Positions 9,657 to 19,550 of a stretch of 64,000 nt of DNA are shown in pieces. The stretch lies in assembly GCA_949825045.1 (NCBI GenBank), contig OX463813.1, positions 5,766,001 through 5,830,000 of the forward strand. The letters run 5' to 3'. A program made the translations under genes and the position numbers. Position 1 is the stretch's first letter. Every line of letters starts with the position of its first letter. The notes under the pieces were generated by a model, which saw nothing but the letters and a program-made list of their open reading frames with translations, was not told the origin of the DNA and did not search any database. Source of the stretch: Argyresthia goedartella. Taxonomy: Eukaryota > Arthropoda > Insecta > Lepidoptera > Argyresthiidae.

Positions 9657-10679
9657 GATTGGTGTACAAGATGTGCCCTTTGTTGCCAAATCCCAAGGTT
9701 TTTAGGCACACAATTTCATCAATCGACAATTTAATATTCACTCAAGAGTGAAGAGCACGCACGTACATATGACCTACGAGATCATTGACTGCCTACAGCC
9801 AAGGTTACAGATTTAATGCTGACGCTGATTCAGCACAATCATCCTTGTGTAGGTACGGTCGCAATTATAAACAAACAGTGATTACAACTTCAACGACGTG
9901 CGATGTAAATTGACTCATCGATTCCTGAAAAACATGGGCGGCTGCAGCATCAGACGACTCTCGTTAGTTTACTAACCGCGAAGCCCCATTTTCCTTTTTT
10001 CTGTTTTCCAGTTTTTAGTTTATTTTATGTAGTGTGCGGCCAGATACAAGACTTGCCTGTAGGTAAATATTAAGTAATTTACTGTTAACGCTGAATTATT
10101 ATGTTACTTTTCTGATATGTAGTAGGCACCAAACTATTTCTTTTAATTTATAGGGTTTGATTAGTCAGTAGTAATTCTTTAAACTTATGTAGAATTCGCA
10201 TAACCGTAGTTCCTTTATTTTTCTAATTCGTGTAAGATTTACCTTTGGATTAAGTTAAAGTATGCACAATTAAGATCCAATTTATGTTAATTAAAATCCT
10301 ACTAGTTATTATTGCAGTTGATATAAGTTTGTTATTGTATACACATTTTTAAAATTATTTTGATTCATTTAAGGTTATTGTTTGATTCTAACTTAGATTT
10401 TTGTTCATTGTTATAAGTACATTCATTTATTTTTTCCATAAAGGGGGGAGTACCTGTGCCGGTCGACTATGTTAGTCATATTTCCACGTAATGTTAAGAT
10501 AAGTTGACGACCGTCACAGCTAAGGTATATTTATATTCATCACGTAGTTTTGTAGTAAGTTGTATATAAGCTTATAGTATTTCCTATAGTAAATTTGTCT
10601 AGTATTTGCGTGCATCTCAAGCCTTTTACTTTACTCCCGAAGATGTCGCTCTCCTTATAATTGCCTCTGGCAAAACATG
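8848..10679 (+). mobile_element. Non-coding LTR retrotransposon, TRIM-like (element 1)
   Basis: Two direct LTRs of 220 bp (8853-9072 and 10455-10674) differ at only a few positions and start TGTGCCG. They are bracketed by the 5-bp duplication ACATG (8848-8852, 10675-10679). The 5' LTR is followed by TGGTGACCCCGAC, a primer-binding-site-like sequence. The 3' LTR is preceded by the purine tract AAAGGGGGGAG at 10440-10450. The 1.38-kb interior has no gag or pol frame, only short ORFs and an (AT)n run near 9618-9654. It must therefore have been moved by proteins of another element. The LTRs end in CAAA rather than the usual CA if the 5-bp duplication is taken literally. Confidence 0.85.
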
Positions 10680-10769
10680 TTACAAAAACAAAATTTTTAA
10701 TATATTAAATAAGTTTATAATACTTTTTAGTTAGTATATTATATATTCTAATTCATTAATTATGATATG

Positions 10770-11537
10770 TTATTGTTTTGACCAAGCGATTTTGTAGAAG
10801 TCGAATATCGAATAGCACGCATTTGACATTAGCAACTTTTTTAAGTTTCGGAGCAAAGTAGTATTATTGGGTTCATTTTTTACGTCGTCCGGTATGGCAT
10901 TATACAGCTTAGGGCCAATTATGGACAGTGAGTGTCTCGATTTGGCCAATCGTCTGGGCGGCACAAATAGTAAGTGACTGCGTCTTGAGCCAGGTCTGTT
11001 AATCATTTGAGCATTTGTGGGGAAATTATGGAGGTTTAGCCTTACGTACTTACATATCTCCAAAATATACAGGCTCGGAAGAGTTAGGATGTTATACTCT
11101 TTGAATAGTTCCCTAGCAGGGTGGTCCCAGGGCATGCCCGCAATTACCCTGATGGCACGTTATTGCATCCTAAATGCTCTGTCGCGGTCCGAGGCCGCTC
11201 CCCAAATGTCTAGCCCGTATATTAACACTGAGTGAAAGTAGCCGTAATACGACTTCATCACATTTTCAGTAGAGAGACAGGGGATGAGCCTGGACAGCGC
11301 GAAGCACGCAGATGACAGTCGTTTGCAGGTGGCGTCAATGTGTTGCGACCACGTCAATCCCGAGTCAATAGTGAACCCGAGGTACTTGACGTGGTCCACT
11401 TGAGGGACAATACTGCCGTTGCAGGTGACGTTCAGCTCGTGACATATTGTTCTTCGGAGCTGGAACTGCGTTATGTTTGTCTTTTCGACGTTAAGCATCA
11501 TCCCATTGACTGAGAACCAGTGTGCGATTTGATCCAT
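10770..11537 (-). pseudogene. LINE A reverse-transcriptase C-terminal part
   Basis: Two frames together cover the post-catalytic RT region. 11537-11160 carries WFSVNGMMLNVEKT, VKYLGFTIDSGLTW and YGLDIWGAA. 11135-10770 carries FKEYNILTLPSLYI and IGPKLYNAIPDDV. A frame break lies between 11160 and 11135. The catalytic FADD motif is just upstream, around 11600-11650, in a damaged frame. The order matches the thumb and tail of insect LINE RTs. Confidence 0.85.
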
Positions 11538-11983
11538 AAACGGTTTTAAGTTTACTTTTCAGGCCGTCATAGTTGTCAGCATTGACAATGGCGCAACAGT
11601 CGTCGGCAAACATAACTAACGTATTCAGCGTCCGCCGATGCCATTGTCATATCGTTGACTAATATTAAAAACAAGTTATTTCCCATGATTGATCCTTGTG
11701 GCACAGCACAATCCTGCAGGGATTCGAGTTCAGACCTGGCTCCGCAGACCCAGGTACTTTGCTTACGGTTTGCTAAGAAAGCAGCTATCGTGTTATGAAA
11801 ATTGCCGGTTATTCAGTATAGTTTGAGCTTGTCAAGTAAGAGACAGTGATTGACCAATTTGAACGCCCGCGACAAGTCGCAGAATATAGCTGCCACCTGC
11901 CGCCGACCCTCGAGGTGGCCCATCACCCTCGTCACCACGTCACGTGTTGCATCCACGGTTGACCGACCAGGCTGGTAGGCGTA

Positions 11984-12787
11984 TTATTGCCTATTGAGGA
12001 GGCCGTTTTCTAAAAAGAATGACGTGAGCCTGTCACTTATCAACCTCTCGAATATCTTCGAGACGATAGGAATCAAAGATATGGGTCGATAGTTTTTTAA
12101 TACGTTCATCTCCCCTTTGCCTTTGTATATAGGTTGTACTTTTATGTTTTTAAGCAAGCTAGGATAGAGGCCCGCGGAGATACATTGGTTGAAAAGGAGA
12201 CATAATAGCGATATTACAACCGGTGGAAGGTAGTCTAGGACATTTGTGGACATATCATTTATGTCCTTTGATTGTTTACGTTTTGTGTTTTTAACTGCCT
12301 TGATAATTTCGCCTAGTGAAAATGGTGTGAATTGAAGTGTCGGTATTGGTGTAGTAATATACAATTGTAGGTACGACATCGCGTTATCTAGATGAGGTTT
12401 AGCAATATTTTTATTGTTCGCTTCTATGTAGAACCGGTTCAAGGTCGCGGCGGTAGTGGCAGCTCGCTCCCGGTCGCAGTTGCCCGTGGACCCGCTAATT
12501 AGCACGTCCAGTGCATTGTCCTTGCCTTTCGCACGGCAAGATTCGGAAGCGATAACGCGCCATATATTTCGACACATATTACCAGTGCTAGTGGCTATTG
12601 CATTGTTTATATACTCTTTCCGAGTGTCTTTAAGTAAAGTGGAAAAACGCATCTCCATCGCCCGCATCTCAGTGTCGGCCGTGGAAAGATCAGTGTTAGT
12701 GGATAATGAGTGTTCCAGATTGTGGATGGTTTTACGCAACTCACGGACATCCTGATTGATCCAGGTATTCATACCCTGGCGGCGCAA
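11984..12787 (-). pseudogene. LINE A reverse-transcriptase N-terminal part
   Basis: A 267-codon frame holds the segment before RT motif A: NIWRVIASES, a KRKQSKDINDMSTNVL block (the common K..S.D.D.(I/M)S pattern) and YRPISLIPIVSKIFERL. It stops after ENGLLNRQ, where an intact RT would continue to the conserved phenylalanine-arginine block. It is continuous in logic with the downstream RT frames and related to LINE E (YRPIAIIPAIAKK at about 63400). Confidence 0.85.
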
Positions 12788-12963
12788 TGGGTATTTTTTC
12801 TTAGGAAAGTGTGTATTGTAAAAGTGTAGGATGACATTTAAGACAGAGTCAAGACAGTTGTTGGGCGATGACGATCTACAAAGCAGGCTATTCCAGTCAT
12901 ACAGATTTAGGCTGAGCTTAAAGTCATTAATGTTTGAGTCTGAGAATAACAGTTTTATAACGA

Positions 12964-13031
12964 TTGGATTTTTCTCTTTAGGCTTATGAATTTGTTAATA
13001 CAAATTCACAAGCCTAAAGAGAAAAATCCAA
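12964..13031. repeat. 31-bp near-perfect hairpin inside LINE A
   Basis: Arms 12964-12994 and 13001-13031 are inverse copies with a single mismatch, around a 6-base TTAATA loop. It lies at the boundary between the endonuclease end and the linker before the RT, and it disrupts the reading frame. Confidence 0.9.
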
Positions 13032-13190
13032 CCACTACCCCGTAATGCTCGGAAACAAACATTTGAAACGGCTCAGCCTTCTGTATTTCAGGACCGGCTA
13101 TGCTAGTGTAGGCGTGGTCTAGACAGGTAGACGACTTTTTGGTAATTCTAGTTGGTCGCTTGATCAAAGTTCTGAATTTTCATGGTATCA
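13032..13190 (-). pseudogene. LINE A AP-endonuclease C-terminal end
   Basis: The minus-strand translation reads TRITKKSSTCLDHAYTSI and, further on, SEHYGVVVGF. These match the S..CLDH and S(D/E)H.G(V/I) blocks near the end of LINE apurinic-like endonucleases. The expected aspartate before the catalytic histidine is replaced by glutamate. The first two-thirds of the domain are missing. Confidence 0.65.
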
Positions 13191-13339
13191 GTGAGTTGTT
13201 TGGTGTTAGGAGATTTCACAAGCAGATAAATATAATAAACTTTTCGTACACAGCCGCCGGGATGCCGATTTTAAACGAGTTATATGTGTCACGCTTAGTC
13301 GTTATTTATTCCACTTGATACTCATATATAAATCATATG

Positions 13340-14075
13340 TAAATTTTGTAGGTGTTCTTTTAAGCTTTCAGGTGTGGTTTCTTTTTTAAAATAGCAGCCG
13401 TGTAAAAAGCGCGTCATTTCTATACCTTGAATTTTTGTGTTAATGGCTGTACCTTTAATCACGGTAGGTTTTGATTTCGTTCACCTGTTTTTGACTAACG
13501 TTCATTAGTTTTCATTACAGTTTGCCTTTTCATCAGTATGTTTTGTATTTCCAACCAGAGAGTCAGAGAGTGTAGGGTCAGGTAAAACTGGAGTATTTAT
13601 TTGCAAAGGAGTGTGATTCATTCCCGGAGGAGTGTCGTGTTGGCTCAGAGGAGGCATCGTCGTCTTGACTGCATTCTCAGTTGGAGCCGGGGAGGTTATG
13701 TCTTGCTTGGCTGGTGCGGTCAGTCGGCGAGCCGGAGCTGGACGTTGTTTGTTTTGCGCAGCAATCTTCTCTTTCGCACGCACGGCGGTGATGCGTTTGT
13801 GTGGAAGCTGGTCAGTCGCCTTCGCTTTGGTGAGAGAGGGACAGCTATTTGGTGTTGATGCGACGCTCATTGCCTGAGGTGTTGTCGCTGCGTCATGATC
13901 ATCAACAACCAGTTTTGTAGCCCCGTCACTGAGTTTTAACATGTACGAAGGCTTTTAGTTCGCGAATTTCGTCACTAAGGTCACTATTTTCTTCTAAATG
14001 AAATCAATTTTTCGATGAAAATGTTGGAGCGCACTTACAATTGCACGTTTTATTACATTTACTTCTGCTGGTGGC
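13340..14075 (-). pseudogene. LINE A ORF1-like remnant
   Basis: A 145-codon frame (13942-13505) is rich in Ala, Pro, Lys and Thr (for example RAKEKIAAQNKQRPAPAR). It seems to be preceded by MPPAEVNVIKRAIVSALQ at about 14075. After a frame break it is followed by IEMTRFLHGCYFKKETTPES, like the C-terminal segment of insect LINE ORF1 proteins. ORF1 products usually bind RNA. No zinc knuckle is visible. Assignment rests on position and pattern. Confidence 0.5.
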
Positions 14076-14166
14076 ATTTTGCCGCAGTTTATTTCGCGAG
14101 AAAATTTAAGACGTGTGCCGCCGTGACGTCCGGGCACGACTGTGAAGAATCAGAATAGAATCCTTT

Positions 14167-15154
14167 TGGTTTACTGTTAACAATTTATTACTTAATGAAA
14201 AGAAAACTAAATGTATTAAATTCGTATTACCCAATGTGAACCCGGTAACTACAGACATATTTATAAAAGGACAGAGATTGGACCTTGTGCAGTCGACTGT
14301 CTTTTTGGGCATTACTTTAGACGCCAAACTACAATGGGATCCTCATATAAATAAATTGTCGAACAGACTGAGTTCGGCAGCGTTCGCAGTTAAAAAAATT
14401 AGAGCTCTTACCGACGTAGACACCGCTAGACTAGTCTACTTTAGTTACTTTCATAGTCTAATGACCTATGGTATTTTATTGTGGGGTCACGCTGCGAATG
14501 CTAATAGTATATTTATTCTGCAGAAACGGGCTGTTCGTGCAATTTATAGATTAGGGCCTAGAGTGTCACTGAGGGAAAAGTTTAAAGAAATCAATATTCT
14601 GACATTTGTGTCTCAATATATCTATGACAATCTTGTGTATGTAAAAAGAAATATAACTAATTTTCAGAAGTACAGTGATATACACAATTTCAATACTAGA
14701 AATAAAGACAAGTTGGTTGCTTATGTAAGCCGACTACATAAAATTAGTAATTCTTTTAAAGGCAATTGTATACGCTATTACAATAAGGTCCCTACTGATA
14801 TTAAAAACTTACCTTTAGACAAGTTTAAAATAATAATAAAACAGAAATTGTATAAAAAAGGTTACTATAGGATATCTGATTACTCAGAGGACAGATGTCC
14901 ATGGGAATAGATTGTTTGAGTAACAGGCTGTTTCGATATATAATTAGCATTCATTTTGTAATTTGACAATATTTTATTTAAAAAAGGAAACGCAAAAGAT
15001 GCGACGACTGTGGAGTTTCTTCGGTGAGCTCTTCTCCACAGATTCCGCCATTGTGTTAGTGAACTCACCCAAAAAAATGTAATGACGGATCTAAGTGATG
15101 TAACAACATCCTATGGAAATAAATGATTTTTGATTTGATTTGATTTGATTTGTC
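14167..15154 (+). mobile_element. 5'-truncated LINE D insertion with target-site duplication
   Basis: A direct repeat of 22 bp (14145-14166 and 15155-15176, beginning AAGAATCAGAATAG) brackets the insertion. The element starts inside the RT coding sequence and ends in a (TTTGA)n tail at about 15128-15151. This is a textbook target-primed insertion. The perfect duplication and unbroken frame suggest that it is among the younger insertions here. Confidence 0.95.
14236..14910 (+). CDS. LINE D RT C-terminal region (truncated, frame open)
   Basis: The frame is open from the insertion point at 14167 (WFTVNNLLLNEKKTKC) through 14910. Blocks in order: VFLGITLDAKLQWDPHINKL, YFSYFHSLMTYGILLWGHAA, LQKRAVRAIYRLGP, INILTFVSQYIYDN and IRYYNKVPTDI. 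It holds only the thumb and tail of the RT, with no endonuclease or catalytic site, so it cannot act as a polymerase. The annotated ATG is an internal methionine. Confidence 0.85.
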   Translation: MNPVTTDIFIKGQRLDLVQSTVFLGITLDAKLQWDPHINKLSNRLSSAAFAVKKIRALTDVDTARLVYFSYFHSLMTYGILLWGHAANANSIFILQKRAVRAIYRLGPRVSLREKFKEINILTFVSQYIYDNLVYVKRNITNFQKYSDIHNFNTRNKDKLVAYVSRLHKISNSFKGNCIRYYNKVPTDIKNLPLDKFKIIIKQKLYKKGYYRISDYSEDRCPWE

Positions 15155-15176
15155 AAGAATCAGAATAGAATCCTTT

Positions 15177-15803
15177 AAGATGTTCTAGCACTTCCTCTTT
15201 AGTTAAAATTAACGTTCATTTATGGAATAAGAAATGCCTTTTTACAACTTATTAACTTAAAATGTTTTCCTTGGTTAATCTAGCCCTTTGGACGATATAG
15301 AACAATTTCCTTCACAACTTAAGTTTGGTTACAAAAATGTCCGAGTTGGTTACTACGTTTCCGAGTTGTGGTTACAAAGTATTCGAGTTGTAGAAATTGT
15401 TGAGTAACTACATCCCAGGTAAAAATTAATAAAACAGATAAACATTGTCTAGAAACTTCTGTTTAAATTGTCTATTTCTTTTTAACACCTTAATACGTGG
15501 CCTGACGCAAAATGGATCGCGATTTTCAACCTTATTGCTTGGTAATAAAGTTCAAAACCTATGAAACCATATATAGGTTAGTATGCAGCAAAGGGTTAAG
15601 TAATTTCTGGTAACTAGATTTACGAGTAGCGCCCTCTTATAGGAAAGAACACTTATTTCACTAGAATAATTGACCTGTAAACCCGTCGTCACATGAACCC
15701 CACATATACTACACCTAGCCGGTCAGAAAATATTAATTAATGAGTTATCTCGAGTCATTGAATTTAAAAATATGCATTACCGAGTTATCTCGTTACAATA
15801 CAT
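15177..15803. other. No gene recognised
   Basis: AT-rich sequence. A CCGAGTTG-type motif recurs three times around 15340-15390. Nothing else is supported. Confidence 0.4.
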
Positions 15804-16143
15804 GTGTCACCGTAAGATTGTCAAAACCGTTGATAAACTAACGTTTTTTTTCTTGTTAGTTGGTCCACTATCGACAGTTTGTAAACTGTAGCGTACTGCT
15901 TACTTTACGACGCGTTAGTTGATAAACTAACGGTTAAAACCGTTAAATAGGAATACCACGAAAGACACTGCGGTAGCTTAGGTGAAGACTAGAGGTGGCG
16001 AACGCAGCGAAGCCCCCGAATAGTCATCGTGTTAGATTGATATTAAGAACAAAAGAAGCGTAAATTATAAACCCTGTCGGTCTGGTTTACTAACTAACGC
16101 GATAGTCTATCAACTAACGGTTTTGACTATCTTAAGGTGACAC
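15804..16143. mobile_element. MITE with GTGTCACC ends
   Basis: The left end GTGTCACCGTAAGATTGTCA and the right end, reverse-complemented, GTGTCACCTTAAGATAGTCA match at 18 of 20 positions and continue with AAAACCGTT. Internal copies of GTTAGTTGATAAACTAACGG form further small palindromes. About 340 bp, non-coding. Confidence 0.7.
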
Positions 16144-16272
16144 CAACAAACATACTCTCGAAAACAATACTCTCCTTTTTGTACAGTCGGGTAAAAATCT
16201 AGGTAGAAATGCAGTGATGCCAACTCTCCCTGTGCCGGTGAAGAACATAAAGTAGTAGTCATATTTTAAGGG

Positions 16273-16618
16273 AGAGCTCCGTGGTCCAAAAGCTTTCATG
16301 CTTGCTTCTCACACAGGAGATGGAGGTTCGATTCCTGACCATGTACCAAAGAGATAATTAATTTATCTTAAGTAAATTATAGGGACGTTCTAATGGTGAT
16401 GTAAAACATCGTGAGGAAACCTTCATTAAAATAAATAAAATATTCATAAAATAAAATTATTTTCTTTCTTTCTTTCTTTCTTTCTTTCATTACTGCATAG
16501 CTGCGGCGATGGGCTAGCTCCCTGTCACGCAAATGGATTATTGAATAACTCGCTCAAAGTGGGCACAATTGTGCCTCTGCCACCCCGTATGGGGAAGGGC
16601 GTGACGCTATGTTATGTT
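16273..16618 (+). mobile_element. SINE family S2 (copy 2) with 12-bp target-site duplication
   Basis: Starts GAGCTCCGTGG and has a box B-like GGTTCGATTCCTGACC. It ends with GTGCCTCTGCCACCCC then GGCGTGACGCTATG. The duplication ATATTTTAAGGG (16261-16272, 16619-16630) lies in a MITE arm, which fixes both borders of the family. A roughly 60-bp AT/TTTC insertion lies within it. Confidence 0.9.
16429..16492. repeat. (TTTC)n insertion inside SINE S2
   Basis: Relative to the SINE at 3829-4112, an AT-rich plus (TTTC)n segment is inserted. TTCATTA is duplicated at its two edges (16422-16428 and 16486-16492). Confidence 0.8.
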
Positions 16619-16949
16619 ATATTTTAAGGGGTTGTTATGGGCATCATTCTACAGAACATTTACTTCGAAACAGATTTGATCAGAGCATCTTTAACTGTAT
16701 AATGTATTAATGTGTTTTTGTAGCATGATTTTATCTACTTATATTGATATTTTATGTATATTGGTAATTAGTTTTTTTGTTTAATTGTCCATTTATTTTG
16801 GATAATTCGCCATTGTACCCGAAGTTTAAATTTTTCTGTATGTGAATAGAGAGAGTATGTGAGAGAGAGAATACAATAATTTAAATGCATAGATGCAAAC
16901 TTTATTTTTGGCCCCATTTATAGGCTATAAATAAATAAAATAAAACTTA

Positions 16950-17388
16950 AAATTAGCGTACACTTTTAGTTTAGCTGCTTTTATTGGGTAAAGAGAAGTT
17001 AAATGTGATTGCGACACAAGCGATTACCCCCTTTTTCAGTAGAATAAACTCCAGGTCAAAGGCGTACCTGAAATAAAAATTATATATAATTAAAATCGTC
17101 AGTATTCGCAAATCGAAAACGATCGTGGGGGTAGCAACATCTGGTCGCGACGGGTACTGGATGGGTATCCGTTTCTATGTGGCATTTGTTTCAGACGCTT
17201 CCGTGTTTCAGATGACACGTTAAGCTGAAGGTCCCGGCCACTATTGTTACTGTGGTAGTAATCGTAAAGCTGTGTCAGAAGCCCTAATAGGGCAGCTTGA
17301 TAACTTCTGACAGACTGGTTGGTTGTCTGACAGACAGACACCCCTCCATCAAACCGGACTGAACCAGCGTGTTGGAGTATGGCTCAAT
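16950..17388 (+). repeat. Dispersed repeat R1, left part
   Basis: Aligns with 51010-51470 over about 440 bp, sharing GATTGCGACACAAGCGA, AATAAACTCCAGGTC and GTACTGGATGGG. It contains no long conserved ORF. It is interrupted after GGCTCAAT by LINE B and resumes at 19175. Origin unknown; it may be a non-autonomous retroposon. Confidence 0.75.
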
Positions 17389-19166
17389 TCATAATTCATA
17401 ATTCTTTATTGAACACAGTTATTTAAAAAAGATACATTAAGAGAAAACATATGTACAAAGGCGAGCTTATCTCTAAAAAGAGATTTCTTCCAGCAAACCA
17501 AGGCATGACAGGAAATTTTATCAATAAAGGGTAGGCAGTGCACAATATCTAAACAATAATAAAATACATACTTATAAGTAAATTACATATCTATAAAATA
17601 CGGTAAATAAAATACATACTCGTATATACCAAACAACTAAATACGTATCAATACATACATAAATCTGTACATATAGTTTACATATAATAATAATACACAT
17701 ACTACAACTATCACAAAAGAGAGAGGAAGTGCTCTTTTACCCGGTTTTTGTAAGCGAAAAGAGTGGGGCTATCTCTTATCGTACAAGGAAGTGCGTTCTC
17801 ACAGTCGGACCACCTGCAACCTGAAGGAGTGCTCATATGCGGAAGTGGTATGCCTTGGAGTGGCTAAGAGTGAGACCGTGTGAGATCTCCGTTGCCGATC
17901 TCCTGAAAAGAGATACTCAAAGCGGTCTCGAAGGTAGCTGGGGTAGCGCGGATTTTTCAATATATTGAAAAGATAAAAAAGAATATGGGAGTTTCGGCGA
18001 CGACGAATCGGAAGAAACCCCAACTCTTTGCGAAATTGAGAGACATGGTCGAATTTTCGCAGCCCGAAGAGAAACCGAATCCCGAGATTCTGAAGTCGTT
18101 TGAGTTTGTTCAGAAGATCTTCGTTCGCGCTCGCCCAACAGACATCGGCGTAGTCGATTAGCGGCAGGAGAAGGGACTGAGCAAGGGTGATTTTGGTCTG
18201 CCGCGGCAAGAAGTACTGCAGACGCCTGAGGGAGTGAAAAGACGCAAAGACCCGTCTGCTGACCTCGCTGACATGTGGAGACCAAGACAGCTGGTTGTCA
18301 AAAATAACCCCAAGGTTTTTCACCTTATCTGTTTACTCTATTGTGATGCCATTATATGATACGGGAACAATGGTATTTTGTAACAAGGAAAGAGTGTGCC
18401 TGGTTCCTAAAATCATGGCTTGTGATTTATTCGGGTTTATTAACAGACCGTATGATGAGGCCCAGTCTTTCACATTCTCGAGCTCAGCATTCAGTGCCTC
18501 CACGGATGAAACTAAATCGCAGGGGAAAAAGTGGCGATAAATTTGTAGATCATCTGCGTACAGATGATACGAAGAAGAGAGGACTTCGGAGATGGAGTTT
18601 ATAAAGACTGAAAAAATAAGAGGAGAGAGAATACCACCTCAGGACACTCCTGAGGAAAGATCACACCATTGAGTTTCGGTCTCTTCAGACTTAATGCGCT
18701 GCTGATGACCTCTCAGGTATGAGTCGAACCAGCCAGCAGCGTGGGAGGAGACATTCAGCGATGTTAATATAGCAACAAGAATGTCAAAATCGACGCAGTT
18801 AAAGGCATTGCTGAAGTCAAGCAGGACCAGCACCGTAACCAACCTCTGATCCATGACTAGCTGTATATCATCGCTGACTTTTAAGAGTGCTGTGGTAGTA
18901 CTATGCCCTGGTCTGAACCCAGATTGGAAAGGATTGAGAAGTTTGTTTGATGAAAGGTAGGAGGTGAGTTGGGAGTGGACAATGGATTCAAGGACTTTGG
19001 AGAGAATACGTAAGATAGATATGGGCCTGTAATCTTTGAAGGAGGAGGGATTGGAATTTTTGGGCAGTGGGATGACAAGTGCTTTCTTCCACAGACTAGG
19101 AAACGATCTAGCTGATAGAGAGAAGTTTATGATGTGGGTAATTGGAGGGAGCAACTCTTCAAGGAC
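17389..19166 (-). mobile_element. 5'-truncated LINE family B
   Basis: The 1.78-kb minus-strand insertion is flanked by the 8-bp duplication GGCTCAAT (17381-17388 and 19167-19174). It comprises most of an RT and a 3' UTR with an AATAAAG signal and a GAATTAT tail. Other copies: a 3' fragment at 28650-29150 and a plus-strand copy at 59668-60486. Confidence 0.9.
17799..19154 (-). pseudogene. LINE B reverse transcriptase with two stops
   Basis: Translation from 19154: KALVIPLPKNSNP, YRPISILRILSKVLE, FRPGHSTTTALLKV and DFSNAFNCVDFDIL (motif A). It then breaks at SSGVS-stop-GGILSPL (TGA near 18640, in motif B), continues through YADDLQIY (motif C), and has a second stop before TDKVKNLGVIFDNQLSW. 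The tail has LLLPLIDYADVCWA, FGLRKFDHVSQ and LKNPRYPSYLRDR. The frame is otherwise continuous, so decay is slight. There is no endonuclease because of 5' truncation. Confidence 0.9.
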
Positions 19167-19174
19167 GGCTCAAT

Positions 19175-19253
19175 ATTACTCGTATTCGGGTAAAGACCCT
19201 GCCCCTAGGTGGGGACATGAATTGGCTACACTTAGTTATTTTATTATAGTGAT
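19175..19253 (+). repeat. Dispersed repeat R1, right end
   Basis: Continues R1 after LINE B: ATTACTCGTATTCGGGTAAA then GGTGGGGACATGAATTGGCT. The same junction is uninterrupted in 41190-41350. Confidence 0.7.
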
Positions 19254-19382
19254 CTATACTCCTTTTCATATAGCATTGGAAAAAAGAAGCAGGGGCAGTG
19301 AACATTATTGCAATAGTTCACGTGCAACGAAAGCCATGGAGAAAAGTGCCTTAATTGCCGGCTCTTTTATGGGATATAAAAA
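19254..19382. mobile_element. Left inverted repeat of long-TIR element, first part
   Basis: CTATACTCC, CATATAGCATTGGAAAAAAG, GCAGTGAACATTATTGCAAT and CTCTTTTATGGGATATAAAA are found in inverse order at 29458-29586. The repeat is cut at 19382 by a GTTCCGTA repeat and resumes at 27606. Confidence 0.8.
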
Positions 19383-19550
19383 CCGGCCAAGTGCGAGTCG
19401 GACTGACGCACGAAGGGTTCCGAACCACCGAACAATAGTAGGGATGGTGTGGAGTGAATAGTTTGGATTTTACATAGCAAAATGTTGTTTACAAAGTTAT
19501 TGGTGCGGCTACTTTCACACTCCATGTACTTAAGTTTATTTGTGGTATTG
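19383..19550 (+). repeat. GTTCCGTA dispersed repeat, left half
   Basis: CCGGCCAAGTGCGAGTCGGA followed by GCACGAAGGGTTCCG and TTTGGATTTTACATAGCAAA aligns with the complete copy at 31594-32001. It breaks at GTGGTATTG, where LINE D begins; the right half lies at 27401-27605. I recall this repeat as widespread in Lepidoptera. Confidence 0.85.

Larger units (their letters stand above)
8750..14144 (-). mobile_element. LINE family A, near full-length but decayed
   Basis: A minus-strand non-LTR element with, from right to left, an ORF1-like region (about 14075-13340), the end of an AP-endonuclease (about 13190-13032), an RT (12790-11140) and a 3' UTR ending in an AATAAA signal and a GAATT tandem near 8755-8780. 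The 3' UTR is split by an LTR element at 8848-10679. Without that, the element is about 3.6 kb, so it has lost part of its endonuclease. LINE E at 61930-64000 is a related family. Confidence 0.75.
16245..16720 (+). mobile_element. Arm of palindromic MITE, split by a SINE
   Basis: Sequence before 16272 (AGTCATATTTTAAGGG) and after 16619 (GGTTGTTATGGGCATCATTC, then GATTTGATCAGAGCA) aligns with one arm of the MITE at 4836-5104. The interruption is SINE S2 copy 2. Confidence 0.7.

Noticed and set aside
13601..13877. Plus-strand ORFs over LINE A ORF1.
   Set aside because: They are antisense shadows of the Ala/Pro-rich minus-strand frame, which fits an ORF1 position.
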